A stretch of 64,000 nt of DNA, taken from NCBI RefSeq assembly GCF_021462225.1, contig NC_061808.1:19381119-19445118 (forward strand), in the 5' to 3' direction. Of this stretch, positions 15,801-27,600 are shown piece after piece. This DNA comes from Girardinichthys multiradiatus (Eukaryota > Chordata > Actinopteri > Cyprinodontiformes > Goodeidae). Position numbers and translations under genes: made by a program. The notes beneath the pieces are model-generated. The model saw nothing but the letters and a program-made list of their open reading frames with translations. It made no database searches and was not told the DNA's origin. How positions within the stretch are numbered: position 1 is the stretch's first letter; every line of letters begins with the position of its first letter.

Positions 15801-18258
15801 CTTCCCACATGGAAAAGCCAAATCCCTCCTAACCAGGCTTAGTGTGAGCTGCCATCTGCCACAACCGACTGGGGGTTTGAGAGAACAGAGACAAAAAGAA
15901 CACAGAAGCACTGATCCAGCAGTACTTTCTATGGGAAAGAAAAGTAAAACATTAATGGTTGTAGCTTCTTTAGTGGCTACATTTAGGAGAGAAAGACAGC
16001 TAAGCAGATGAACTCTGAGCCAGTTTAGAGTTTTAAGTCTAGAGTATGAAAGAAAGCACCTACAGTTAGCTACTGGCTGAGCTTCTACTGTGACTAGGTC
16101 TAGGAGAGACAGGGTTAAACACTGAAAGACAGGGCCAAGTGTATCATCTGTACAAGGTGAGCATTAGGTGGTTCTCAGCAGCAGCTCAGCTGATGTCCCC
16201 TCCAGGTAGGTGCCACAGCTAAACACAGAGCCAGGGCAAATGTAGCTTCTAGAAAGAGAAAAAACAGAGAGAGAACATTAAGTTAAAAGCTGAAATAACA
16301 GCAAATAACGCAAAATTGGAGAGTAGCAGGAGAATGTAGCAGTAAGTGGTCATTATGTCTTCCAGCAGCCTAAGCCTAGCAGCATAACTAAAGAGATAGC
16401 TCAGGATAACCTAAGCCATTCTACCTGCCTATAAGCTTTATCAAAAAGGAAAGTTTTAAGCCTAGCCTCAAAAGTGTCTGCCTCACGGACATAATCACAC
16501 AATTATGTAAAAATGATTCAGTAAGGACACTAAACAAGCATAAACTCTTAACTACTTAAAAGGCAGTGCCAAAGGGAATAAAAAAAAATACATTCAATGT
16601 CGAGGTTTTTTTGCACATAACTTGAGTTTCTGAAAATGACTCAACTGTAAGGAAATGTTGACCAGAAAAGGGGAACAATTAACTCCCAAGTGAGACACCA
16701 CTGGTCATCAAGTCTCAGCTCTCTGATCCACCACAATAAAACTGAAAAGGGACTTAGTTTTAGTCTATCAGACTGTGGTCTAACTTCTCTCTGGGTGTTG
16801 GAATTCGGACCTTCGCAGATGCAGTTCTCACACTCCCACCTCTGATTCTGCCAGCAGGGAATATCTTGACACACAACTGTTGTTCAGCCGAGAAGGTCAC
16901 CATCAGACTGAATGATGGCCTGGTCCTGGTCTGGCCTTGGGAATGCCTCAGGGGTTTCCTCACTTGGACTTTAAACCAAATTGTAAACTGTTTTTAAAAA
17001 TCTTGTGTAGGCCGAGTATCGGTCTCTATGGCAGGTGCATGAAAGCTGGCTACAACCAAATTTTAAACAATTCAGGATTGATTTATTCAGTTGAGACGTC
17101 TTCTTGGTCTCTAAATCTGGTGTTGACATCATGCTGTGTTGCCAATGGTACTGGTGCTTTGCACAAAGTGGAAGGAATGACGGAGAACTACTCGACTTCC
17201 ACTGCTCTCAACAGCTTCATGGATGACACTTGGGCATTACTGGGTGTCCCAGCTGGAACAGTAATGCCAAACGTGCATCGAAACTGGTTTTGGGCTGGAT
17301 AAATGAGGCTAACATTGAGTTTGTGGAATGGCCTTCCCAAAGCTCTGACATTAAGCTTTATTCAAAATTTACACAATTTATCTACACTGGAAACAAGCAG
17401 AGATTAATGAACTCTACAATGTCTCATAAATGTTGAAACATCTACCCAGAGTTACGCCACAAGCTCGTTGACAGCTACAAAAGCGTGTTAGGAGTTGAAA
17501 CTTTCTATTGGAGTATCTATATATTTCAGCCTGTATGTATAATTCAGACTCTTTGATGGGAGAAAACACAAAATCCAACTTCTGCACTCAATTTCTAATT
17601 CTTGTTTTTGAAATTAATTGAAGTTTCTTGTCATGTAAATAATGCTTTTGGTGATTCTGAAATTCTTATTGGAAAGCTTCATTTTTAACAGTTAATCCAT
17701 TTACTGTACTTTTTTCAAATTGATGGCTGATGCTTAAATCATCATACATGTAAATACAAACATTTCAGTTAAATCAAATAAATTCTGCAACAATTATTGT
17801 TGTATTGTGTTTTTTTCCCCCCACTACTCAGATGCTGAGAAAGCGACACAATGGCTCGGTCCACCGATCTGACAGTCAGCAAGCTGTGAAATCACCCCCT
17901 CTACTTGTGAGTAATGGAATAGCAGGCTGTTTGTTTCGATAAAAGTGCAGATGTAAAGGGTAATATTTTTTTTACTTTATTTTTCGGCATTGCAGGACTC
18001 CCCTGATCCAAACCGTGAACAAATTGTCAAGCTCTCAGTGAGTACTTTTCTGTCCTTTTTTTCTGACCAATCAACATTAAACTAAGGTTTGACGATTTAT
18101 CCTTTAATTTTTATCTCTTATTTTTATTTATTGTTTAGACTAAGCTGAACTCGGTGTCTCTCAGAGGGATCAGCGCTTCCAACTCTGCAAATGATATCAG
18201 CGGTGACGACTTTCATGGCAATTATGCTTTCGAAGGAATTGGGGATGATGACCTGTAA
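887..18258 (+). CDS. snx17: snx17, sorting nexin 17 (3' part, 12 coding exons)
   Basis: Exons, all GT-AG and phase-consistent: 887-951, 4238-4348, 5421-5511, 6657-6744, 10854-10923, 11336-11428, 11644-11847, 14233-14361, 14668-14745, 17832-17906, 17996-18037, 18139-18258. They give 388 residues, matching human SNX17 (470 aa) from about V86 to the end; the first PX-domain exons lie left of the window. The first exon seen encodes the PX end (HPLLGASELFNSFL). The rest is the FERM-like module and C-terminal tail. SNX17 is an endosomal adaptor that binds NPxY/NxxY sorting motifs in receptors such as LRP1 and integrin beta1 and recycles them through Retriever/Commander. The conserved Trp in RCWRVTSS, needed for cargo binding in human (W321), is present. 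The protein ends AFEGIGDDDL, keeping the terminal Leu needed for Retriever binding. I see no break. The identification is near certain; splice sites are by eye. Confidence 0.96.
1943..3289 (-). mobile_element. Tc1-like transposon, copy 1, internally deleted
   Basis: TA target duplications stand at 1941-1942 and 3290-3291. The 200-bp terminal inverted repeats are 1943-2142 and 3090-3289, both starting CAGGTCCTTCTC. The minus-strand transposase starts at 2961 (MGKTADLTAVQK) and has the N-terminal HTH DNA-binding region. After QKQ the reading jumps into sequence that in the sister copy at 55269-56861 lies about 270 bp further on, near the codons for YQEILEHFM. The part carrying the first catalytic Asp is therefore lost, and the remaining C-terminal part is out of frame. 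It cannot make an active enzyme, but the intact termini could be mobilised by a related transposase. It sits in the snx17 intron between the exons at 887 and 4238. Confidence 0.93.
3300..3990 (+). mobile_element. Decayed older Tc1-like transposase fragment
   Basis: Short stretches resemble a Tc1 transposase gene, such as the region coding for a GGSIMLWDC-like motif near 3715-3745 and the QQDTDPK-like motif near 3860-3885, with many frame breaks. Left of copy 1, near 1900-1925, is a motif close to the left end of the decayed element at 15226. Copy 1 may therefore have landed in an older Tc1 element. Boundaries are approximate. Confidence 0.5.
7592..7960. repeat. Interspersed repeat fragment, class not determined
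   Basis: This segment of the 6745-10853 snx17 intron holds a run resembling a widespread teleost repeat (CACTTTCAAGG-like start, then a segment ending near TCAGTAAAAGAC). It has short open frames on both strands but no recognisable protein. The naming rests on recall of the sequence style, not on a search. Confidence 0.35.
11848..14232. other. snx17 intron without recognised elements
   Basis: The 2.4 kb intron between the exons ending at 11847 and starting at 14233 shows no coding segment, terminal repeats or tRNA-like promoter. It holds a poly(T) run near 12140-12156. A GC-richer stretch at about 13735-13910 stands out from the AT-rich surroundings, but I cannot assign it. Confidence 0.4.
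14945..15134 (-). mobile_element. tRNA-derived SINE with target site duplication
   Basis: Read on the minus strand, the element starts with a tRNA-like head. An A-box-like GGTGTAGGGGTTAGCG is followed about 50 bases later by a B-box GGTTCGAGTCC, then an unrelated body and an A-rich tail next to 14945. Near-identical 11-bp flanks, AGGAACCAACT at 14934-14944 and AGGACCCAACT at 15135-15145, are the target duplication with one mismatch. It lies antisense in the snx17 intron 14746-17831. Confidence 0.88.
15226..17548. mobile_element. Decayed Tc1-like element carrying a nested repeat
   Basis: Inverted ends TTATACATACAGG near 15228-15240 and CCTGTATGTATAA near 17530-17542 bound a 2.3 kb block. Inside are decayed Tc1 transposase traces (coding for KNGSAATEAQDYYELENAGY-like text near 15620-15680, and 17060-17400). 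It is far longer than the 1.3-1.6 kb typical of Tc1 because a foreign repeat sits in the middle (about 16130-16500). All frames are broken. Confidence 0.65.
16130..16500. repeat. Interspersed repeat nested in the decayed Tc1 element
   Basis: The block contains AAGCTTTATCAAAAAGGAAAG and AGTTTTAAGCCTAGCCTCAAA, wording I associate with an abundant teleost repeat of uncertain class. It may be the same family as the fragment at 7592-7960. No protein is encoded and the boundaries are approximate. Confidence 0.35.
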
Positions 18259-18800
18259 CGCATAATTCGCCTTCTTACCATTCTTCACTTCACCGTTAAC
18301 AACTAAAGCAACAAAGATTACGAGCTGAACTGAGCCGAGCAATCCAGACAAGGCGTCCAAGTCTGCAAGATTGTAGCTTCTTCCTAAAGAACTTGCTGCC
18401 TTAAAGCTGCCATTTACCCTTTCTCCGTTCTTCGCTCTTACGACTCTAAAGGTTCATCTTAAGTTGTCTTGGTTACAGTCATTCCATTAGGACTTTTTAA
18501 CTGTTATTGATCTACATGAAGAAAACCTTTTAAGTGGCGGCATGTTCATCTCCAATCACAGGGCCAAATGTTTGTGTGTGTAATGTGCAGACCTGCCACT
18601 AGTGAATATATACCAGAACTGGGCAGAATAGTGCTCGCAGTGATCCAGTAAATTCCAGCGAATTTGTTAAAGTATATCTCACAACTGCAGAAAATTCAGA
18701 GCAACTGATTCGCCATACAGATCAGTGTTTGGCTTTCCGAACCATGCTTCTAAAATGTCTCCTGCTACTCATGTGCCAAGTTAGCAAAAATAAATTAGTC
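18259..18800 (+). other. snx17 3' UTR with candidate poly(A) signal
   Basis: The stop codon TAA is at 18256-18258. The first canonical AATAAA downstream on the + strand is at 18789-18794, giving a 3' UTR of about 550 bases. More AATAAA-like signals occur further on (about 19150, 19925 and 20530), so longer forms are possible. No coding potential is visible here. Confidence 0.5.
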
Positions 18801-21800
18801 TTGTTAGAAGAGGTGTCAATTCTACTGCCTTCAGAAGTAGTCCGATGCCTTAATTTATCGCGCTATTCATCACGGGTTATGAGTAGACATGTCTAACAAC
18901 TAGAATCTTGCAGATCTTGATGAAAGGTTGATATTATTTTTTATTTGGTGGTGGAGCTGCTTGCACTTGCCGAACCGATCATTTTGCACAGTATTACAAG
19001 TAGAGGTAAGCTGGATTTTTGAGCTGAAGCTCAAGCCCGACTTTAAACAATAAGATATGGAAATCCATTTCATTTTGTTTTTAGCTGGGGCTTTTTTAAG
19101 GTTTCTCATTAATGCCAAATTATAGTTTACTAAAGCATTTTGCACAAAAATAAAAACAAAATTATGATAATGTCACTTTTTATATTCCGTACATGCAAGA
19201 AAACATTTTGAACATTTACTATTATCTGCATCATCTTTGCTTGTTGTAATCAAATTGCTTAAATATAATCTAAGCTGAATGAAACAAAGTCTACATGGAC
19301 CAATATTTGTCATGTTTACATGATGCTTAGGGGACGTCTTAGTTTAAATCGAAAGTGTTTACACATTTCTCATAATTTCTCTGTCTTGTTCTGTTTGGAC
19401 GTGATCCTGAGGGGAATGGTCTTTGAATTATTGTGATTTGTTGGTTGTTTTAATCATGTTGAAGGTTGTAATTGAAGAAATGGTGCTTCGAAGTGGCTAA
19501 TTTAATCACAGTTGCTGTAGCGAACAAAATTTTTGCAGAGTTAAGCTGAACATATCCCACAGTTTTAGAAAATGCATAAGAGTTATGAGGTCACTAAATG
19601 TAAATCAGAGCCAGCCAATCAACAGCTTTATTCTTACAGGTAACTGAAATTACAAATTAAATGTGCTCAATGTAAATGTTTTATCCTTTCACTACTGTGA
19701 TTCTTTTTATTTCATCTGCTTTGTATAGAAAGGTCAATAACACAGGTCATTTTTAATTTTCTCCTTTTCCTGTCAGCACAGAGTTCACGGCGCTGCAAGA
19801 TCCTGGGTGTTAGTAAATGTGCACGTGCCAAATCTCACTTTAAAGTATTTTGGGGGGTTTTGTCAGCATCAATTTCAACTTAAATGTCAAATTTCATGAA
19901 CATTAATCAAATCTCCAGATGCTCAAATAAACTCAAAAAATTCAGTTACCTTGTCACTTATTTTTTACATCATTGTTACCTAGTGCTCCTGCTAAAACTA
20001 GCGTGAAGGAACCACGGTTCTTAGAATCATTTATGCTACTTCACGTTTTTTGTTCGTACTTTTCAGGAACTTTGGCTATTTACAGATTCCAGAACAGCAT
20101 TTATTGTGTCTCATTTTAGTGGTTTGAAGACTTCGGGTTTTTTATTTATTTATTACGAAAAGTATTTATCCTCCTTTACTCGTAACATCCCTAAATAACA
20201 TTCTGGGTAACCAATGTGCTTCAGAAGTCATGAAACTAGTAAACAGTCCACCTCTGTGTAATGTAACCTCAGCATAAATCCTACTGTTCTGAAAAGGCCT
20301 CAGAAGTTTGTAAGAGAACATTAGGGAATAAAACTGCATTATGAACAAAGAACACCAGACTGATGAGGTTGGGAAGAGGTTTAAAGCAGAGCTAGGTTAT
20401 ATATTTAATATTTTTTGCCTGTTCTTATGGTTCTATGTGATGTTTTGTTTATCTCTCTAGGTTTTGCCACCGCTTTTAATTGTAAAGCACTTTGATTGCC
20501 TTAATTGGCTGTGTGAAGGGCTTTATAAATAAATGATTGCCGTAAAATAACATGCCAAACATTAATTTTATGCAACACGTAAATCATGTTTGGCAAACAT
20601 AAGCTTCTGTGGACATTTGAAAAGTTTGGAACCACTGACCAGTGACAAAACATGGAACAACAGTTATGCCAAACTGACAGCAAGCAGATTTGTAAAGCAA
20701 AATGCAGCAAATTCTGGGAGATAAAGTAGATTTGTGAGTTTAAAAGTAAGGTTTAAAATGTATTTTATACATTTATGTACGGTTTGATTTTATTTATTTG
20801 AATCTGGGATGCCTGTGCTTAAGAACATTTACCACTATGTTTGACGAATGAAAACACAAAATCTGCACGAACGCTATCCTTCATGCAAAACAAAAACACA
20901 TGACAAGTAGCTTCATGTTTGACATCCAACGATGTGAATTCCAGGTATTTATTTCCAACTCCTTATTTAAGGCATTTCTGAGACGCTGCATAAAAATAGA
21001 AACGCCCACTTGCAGGAGATATAACAAATCGATGCGATCTTTTTGACATGTCAAGTTTACAGCCTGGAAAATGTCTCACTTGCATAAAATAGTTTTTCAC
21101 AAACACTACCATTAAATCACAGTTCTTACTTTCCAAACATGGCAGCTACTGACACGGCACACAGTCAAATGAAAATGCACTTCGAGACGTGCATTACAGC
21201 CACATTAAAGAAACAAAAGTAACTATCACTTGTTCACATGCTTCCTATTAATCTCTTTTCAAGGTAAAAGAAAAAAAGTTCACAGTAAATGGTAAATTAA
21301 ATTAAAGCACAGGTCAAGTGTCTCCCTTTGCAAGGCTTTCATCAGACATTTATGATGCTAAACTTTAAAAATGATGGATATGTTAGAAGAATTAGAAATG
21401 AACCTGAAGCATATTGCAAATACAACTATTCTCTGGACAGCATGAAAAGTATTTAAATTGATATTAAACCTGCCAAATATACTGTGCTTTTTATTCTTGT
21501 TCCTACGACATTTTCTGATAGATTTTAGTGAATTGGTCGACTCCTAAAACATACTGAACTATTTTACAGGGAAACTATTAGACAAAAATGTCAGTCTGGA
21601 TCAACAGATTTATAGCTTAGTTGTAATTTTACTGGGTTACAAATGGGATCAATTGTTGGTGTTTTGCCTGCAGCAGAATTGTAGCCCTTCTCCGTTTATT
21701 GGGTCTGTGTTGATGCCCAAATGACCTGGTTTCCGTTCACCCTAGCCTAACACTGAACGGTCCAAGTGTGCAGAGCGCTGGAAATAACATCTAAAGTCAC

Positions 21801-22914
21801 TTTAAGTGAGCACAAAAATAAGCGCAGAATATTTTACCAGAAAGCAGCAAGTGAACAGCTTAAAGAAAAAAATGGAGAGTGTCTGAATTGATGCAAGTAT
21901 CATGAGAATAAATGCTGATCAATTCCATAACTACCTTTAAACATATTAAGTCTTTAATGTATTACTCTGGCTTCGACTTGGCACTTTTTGATCAGCAATA
22001 ACAAAAATCAATATAAACCAACACTGAGCAGCCAGGTTTGTTATACAAGCAAACTCCCTCTTACAATAATCTAACAAATTACATGGTTTTTTTAAGGCTG
22101 GAATCTGAAATGTGCGCCTGATGTAACAGAAAAGCAAGTTTAACCTACTCCATTTATTCTCCTTAAGGAGGAAAATGTACCTCTATAGATGTCAAAATGA
22201 TTGAGCTTCAATCAGGGGATAAAAATTGCTCCTAGCTTAACATGCATTTATATTGCTAAAGTAACTCTTATTTTACGTCTATTTGCCTTTTTTTTTTTTT
22301 TTTAGCTTTTACAGATAAAGAGAGAATGCAAAGTAAATACAAATGGACTACATCAGTGAGGGCAGCATTGTATAAATTACTGGCACATTCATAAAGACAA
22401 ACACAATTTCTGTACTATTAAATAGCACTTTGATAGCATTACAAACATTAATCTGAAGGCATACCACTAGCACAATAAGGTCCTCTCCAGAACCCAACTG
22501 CTAAAAGCTGCACTGCGCGGTCAGTACAAAATTGGCACGGTTCGAATGCAAATTCAATTTAAAAGCTAACAGATGGTATGGTTGCATAAATCAGCCAGTA
22601 ATTTAGCTAATAATGTAGAGAGAAGAACCAAAGAGAGTTTGTAACAATTTGATGGTATTCAAGTTTGACATGAACAAAAATATCTCATTTGTGCATTCTC
22701 TAGCTCTAGCAGAAAAGGGAAATGTGTGCATCAGTTCCACAATGATGGTAATATTTGGTCGTTTCCTCCTAGGAGAAACATGCATGTAGCGTATGAGTGA
22801 AATATCAGAAGCTGGAAGGGGCAGAAGCCCATAAAACCATAAAAAGGCTCAATGAAAACAATCAAAAACAAGTTGCTGGTAGCTTCGTTTTGCTGTGTCA
22901 GAATTAATGCAAAC
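18801..22914. other. Intergenic DNA between convergent snx17 and znf513
   Basis: About 4 kb of AT-rich sequence. A short segment near 20435-20540 (GTAAAGCACTTTGATTGCC followed by TTTATAAATAAAT) looks like the 3' tail of a SINE or LINE. I see no ORF with recognisable domains. Either gene may have long 3' UTR forms that extend into this region. Confidence 0.4.
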
Positions 22915-22918
22915 TTAA

Positions 22919-24642
22919 AGTGCCTGTGACATCAAATTCAAGATAAATCCAATTACATTTATGGAAACAGTGATAGAATACTTTAAAAGGGATATTCATG
23001 CCACTGAAGTGAACAGTTGTTGAGACATATGGTTACAAATTTCACTAAAAAGGCATTTCCAGACTACACCTTTTATGACGTCAAAGGGGAACCCCGGCAT
23101 GTAAACTGACAGCTGCTACAATGGCAGCAACACAGAACAATCTGATTTTTCTTTTGATATATTTCAGTCTCTATCACAGAGAGACGCAGCAGAGTCAGGA
23201 GAAGAAAGTCAGCTTTCATCAGATGGTAGAGCACAAGTGCTGCGGCGAGCGGACGGCCATCTAATTCAACCAGAGTCTATTTTTGCCAGATGCCGGAGCA
23301 CGACTGGAGTCCATATGCATGAATTATACTGTACCACCAGGAAACAGAACGAACACAACAGGATTTTCAAAATAATTCACTAAAGACAGACTAGATATTG
23401 TTATATTAATAAATACACACATATATTTAAATAGATACGTGTATATATTAGCAGTTGTTTACATCAGATCAATTAGATCAGTTACTGGGTTAACTAAGGT
23501 ATTATAAACCGAGCAATTAAACATTAAATGCAACAAATTAAGCAACAAATATAGCTTCGCTGCATTCAGTGTACTCACCCATTGTAGAACAAAACACATG
23601 AAAATATCTGGATGCATAAAAGAAAAATGAAGCCCTTTAACTTCTGCAGAATGAGTTGTTTTGTGTTTGCTACTGCATTTATCTCTGGCTTATATTGCAT
23701 GATCTGCGTATGGTTCTTGGAGCTCCTCCGGGCTTCGCAGCGGACCGGACCAGAGCAGATACAGTATAAATCCAGGGTTACAGTAAATACGACACTGAGT
23801 GAAACAACCAGAGGTGAAGCTGAGCAGCAGCAGCAGACACAAGGGATGATTCAAGATCTGAAGACACTTCCTGCTGTCATTTTTTAACTTATTAGAATCT
23901 TTAGAGAAACATTTATTTAAATATATCATATACACCTGTAATTTATCTTATTTTAATAAAAATAATAATTTGAGATTGTTAATTATTAACAATAACTGCC
24001 GATATCTAAATGTACTTTTGCGACAAGGAACTGCTGAGCTTTGATCCGTTTAGCAGCAGCAACAACAACCTTTTCTTTGGTGATCTTTTCCTATCAGATG
24101 TACTGAACATCAAGACTATAGTATCTGCTTCAACATTCGCTTGTCAGATATCCTGACCTCTGACATCATTTCTCTTGTGAATTCAGAGGTTTCTTGTTTG
24201 AAGCTGTTTGCTCCGATCCTCCAATCACAACTGGCTGTGCTTGGTGGGACCAGCCCATCTGTCCCTCGTCAGTTTTCAAGCTCTGATCCCAGCAGCTCTG
24301 ATCCTCTTCGCTTCAGAAAATAGTGCAGACTAACGGCTGCTGTCGTAGTATTGCTGCCACCACCAGCAATGCACTGTTTCACCATATTAACGCTGTTTTT
24401 AACGCAACTTTGTTTCTACCTGAATCGTTTATCATTGATGCTCACACAACGAATGATTGGAGACTTCCCCTTTGACGTCATTTCCGGGCAACTTTAACAT
24501 CAAAATATTCTTATTTTGTGTCACAATTGTCTTTTATCATGTCTTTAATCTTAATATCATCAGTTATTGCCTAACTCCTTCAATATGTATAGACGTTTTC
24601 TTTCAATTTCTGCATTTGTGGGAAAAGCGTGTCACAGGCACT
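22919..24642 (-). mobile_element. Kolobok-like non-autonomous DNA transposon
   Basis: Inverted termini AGTGCCTGTGAC (22919-22930) and GTCACAGGCACT (24631-24642) are each flanked by TTAA (22915-22918 and 24643-24646), the target duplication typical of Kolobok and piggyBac elements. A second inverted pair, ATGACGTCAAAGGGGAA, lies inside at 23075-23091 and 24465-24481. On the minus strand near 24387-24270 a short ORF begins MVKQCIAGGGSNT and continues with VSLHYF. This resembles the start of a THAP zinc finger with the second Cys replaced by Gly; THAP domains occur in Kolobok transposases. The ORF stops soon after, so no transposase remains. The Kolobok assignment is an inference from TTAA plus the THAP-like start. 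The element adjoins the znf513 stop codon. Confidence 0.72.
23912..23917 (-). terminator. Candidate znf513 poly(A) signal inside the transposon
   Basis: The znf513 transcript runs straight into the Kolobok-like element. A canonical AATAAA on the minus strand is found here, about 725 bases after the stop codon and inside the element. If used, the 3' UTR is transposon-derived. This is inferred from the motif only. Confidence 0.3.
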
Positions 24643-27600
24643 TTAAGTTTGCAGTTTGAGTGTACAGCCAGACCCCCCCTCCCTTGGCATATACTGCATA
24701 TCAGTTCCAGCTTCTTTTCCGTGAGTCTGAATGCCGCCTCCCATCCCTTTCCTCCCGTCCTCTACGTCGGTGCCAATGATGGGAACTTTCACCCAGCCGT
24801 CTGTGGCCACGCCATGTTTTTTCTGGTGTCTTTTGTAGTTGTCCCAGTGGCCTGTGGTGTAGCCGCACTCCTGACACTTGTACGGCTTTTCGCCGGTGTG
24901 CCGCAGCATGTGTCGCTTCAGGTTCATGCTCTGGTTGCAACTGTAGCTGCACAATGGGCACTGGAAGGGCTTGGCGCCCGAGTGCACACGCTGGTGCCGC
25001 TTGAGGTTGGCCAGGTTTCCGCACGCGTAGTCACATAGATGGCACTTATAGGGTTTTTCTCCTGTGTGCACCCTGTGGTGGCGTTTGAGGTTGTCGAAGT
25101 GCGCCGAGGCGTAGTCACACTGGGGGCACTTGTACGGTTTCTCGCCACTGTGAGTTTTCATGTGGCGCGCCAAGTGGTTGGGGTAATGGGTGAGGAAGGG
25201 GCAGGCGGCGCAGGTGTAAACCTTGTCGCTGCGCTCGCCGGGGCTATTCGGAGATGACGAGGAGTCTTTAGTCAGCATTTCAAGGGTACACTTGGCACAA
25301 ATCTGGGTTGAGGAACCGTCCTCGTCCTCTAGGACGATCCCACATAACCGGCAGGTAAAAGGGAAAAGTGAAGGCGGAAGAGCAGCGCCTTCTGCTATGA
25401 CCCCTCGAGTAATCCTGCTGCTTCTGCTGCCTGTCATCTCCAGCAGAGGTGGAGGTTGGTGGCCAGGAGCTGGGTTGGAGGCAGGTATGGGGGGTGGCGA
25501 TGCTCCCTTCAAGTTATCAAAGGCTGCAAGGTAGTCACTGTTCTGGGCCCCCAAACTAAGGTTAGAGGTTGGCCTTGCAACCTCAGAGGCTTTGAAAAAA
25601 ACATTACAGAGTGAGTTATGTTGTATGAAACCTATTTTAAGACAGTTACAGATACTATTTAAAGTCCCTTGCAAAAGTATTTATATCCATTTAACTTTTT
25701 GTTGTTTTGTCATGTTACATCCACTAACGTAAAGTTGATTTGGATTTTTTTTCCCAGACAATGTTACTCTGAACTGACTGAGCTTTAGCTATTTTGCAAT
25801 AAAGAACAGGCAATGATTTCTAGATAAGGTCTAGATAAAGCTGTTAGAGAGATACCGTGAAAGACTTGCGGCTGTAGCAGCAGCAAAAGGTGATTCTACA
25901 AACTACTGACTCAGGGGGGCTGAAGAGAAATGCACGTCATACATTTTTAGATTTCTAAACGTAAAAGTAAAAAAAAAATATTCTTCCCACTTTGCCGTTA
26001 GGTCTATCACATAAAATCCCAATAAAATGCACTGAAGTGTGTGGTTGTCATGAGACAAACTGTGAAAAATACTTTTGGAAGGGACTGTAAGGGGAGACTG
26101 TACAGGGAGCCTTACCTGAAGCACCAGTCACTTCCTCATTAGGTCTTTGCTCACTCACAGGCCTCTTCAGGCTGTTTTGGCCACAAGCAGGTTGCGGTGG
26201 GGTGTCCTGTCCCACTCCTGCAGAGGGCATCTGGGGCACATTAGGCACATGCATCCGCTGGTGCCTCTTGAGATTTCCAAGGGAACTGCAGGCGAAAGAG
26301 CAAGTGTCACATTTGTAAGGTTTTTCCCCAGTGTGGATGCGCAGGTGTCTCTGCAGGTTCACCAGCTGGGCTGAGGCATAAGTGCACAAAGGACAGTTAA
26401 AGGGCTTCTCCCCATTGTGTGTCTTCATGTGGCGCTTCACATGGTTGGCATAGCGTGAGGAGAAACCACAGAGCTCACATGAGTGCTGCTTGAGCAATTT
26501 GTCCTCAGCGGACAGTTCTTCCGTGTCACCCACCCCATTTCCCAACCTCTCACAATCAGACTGGGATTCCACACGAATCGGCAAACCGCCGCTCCCAAAA
26601 GAAGAGCAGAAGTCTGTACTTTTTACCTCCCTGGAGGCTTTGCAACACCTAAGGCAATACGGCCCAACTAGGTCCATGCCAGGTCCAAGAGGTTCATCAC
26701 GGAGCTGTCCGCAGCCCCTACAAGACAGACAAGGAGGAAAACCTGTCTCGGACTGGGTCCCTCTGCTCTCGTTTTCCCTCCTGTTGTCAGTTGTGCTGCG
26801 TGAGTTTTCCGTTTCACTTTCCATACTGAGCTGGCTGAAGGAAGAACTCTCCTCATCACCCAGAGGACACACAGAGAAACCAATCTCAGCGGCTACTTCT
26901 GTAAAAGGGAAAACAAATACGATTTAATTCTAAAAGTCCTCCCAGCCTGATAACAGAAGTTGACAGCAGTGGGAAAAAACATTACAATAATTAGTTAAAC
27001 TAAAGTGTACCTAGCTGTGATTCACGTTAAAGTACAAACCCAGTTTAATGGTTTTTAGGCTCAGTTTTTATTCCTTTTTAATAGTGTTTTCCATCTTTAA
27101 AGTGAACCCCAGTACAGCAAATGAAGGGAAGCTACGGTATTCCTGGTTCTATCTGCAATGCCTTCAGAAACATTTACAGCCCTTGAATGTTTTTCAGATT
27201 TTGTCCCATTCAGCTACAAACCTATGTTGTATTTTACTGAGATTTTCTGTGACAGATCAACACAGGGTAGCACGCAATAATGAAGTGGTTCAATGTTTTT
27301 TCAACAGATTATATAGATAGTGGCATGAATTTTACCCCGAAATTAAAATTCCTTTCAACACAAGTACAACTACAATTTATTTTGGTTATGCATCTACCAG
27401 CTTTGCACATCTATACATTTAAATTGTCCACATTATTGGTTGCAAAACAGCTCAGGCTCAGTCAGACTGGATGAAGAGCATCTGTGAACAGCAACTTTCA
27501 AGTCTTCCTACAGATTCTCTCATTCATTCAGGACTGAACTCGCCGCCGGTGATGTTTTGGGTCGTTCTCCTGTTGGTATGAGAACTCTCAACCAAGGATT

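Noticed and set aside
23612..23887. 91-codon ORF with hydrophobic stretch
   Set aside because: It lies in the Kolobok-like element, has no recognisable domain and no splice or start context supporting a gene.
22909..24652. 22-bp terminal inverted repeats GCAAACTTAAAGTGCC...
   Set aside because: Only 12 bp belong to the element; the outer GCAAAC/GTTTGC match is explained by a palindromic target around TTAA.
24457..25534. Plus-strand ORFs of up to 193 codons
   Set aside because: They are antisense shadows of the znf513 zinc-finger exon, whose regular codon pattern keeps the opposite strand open.
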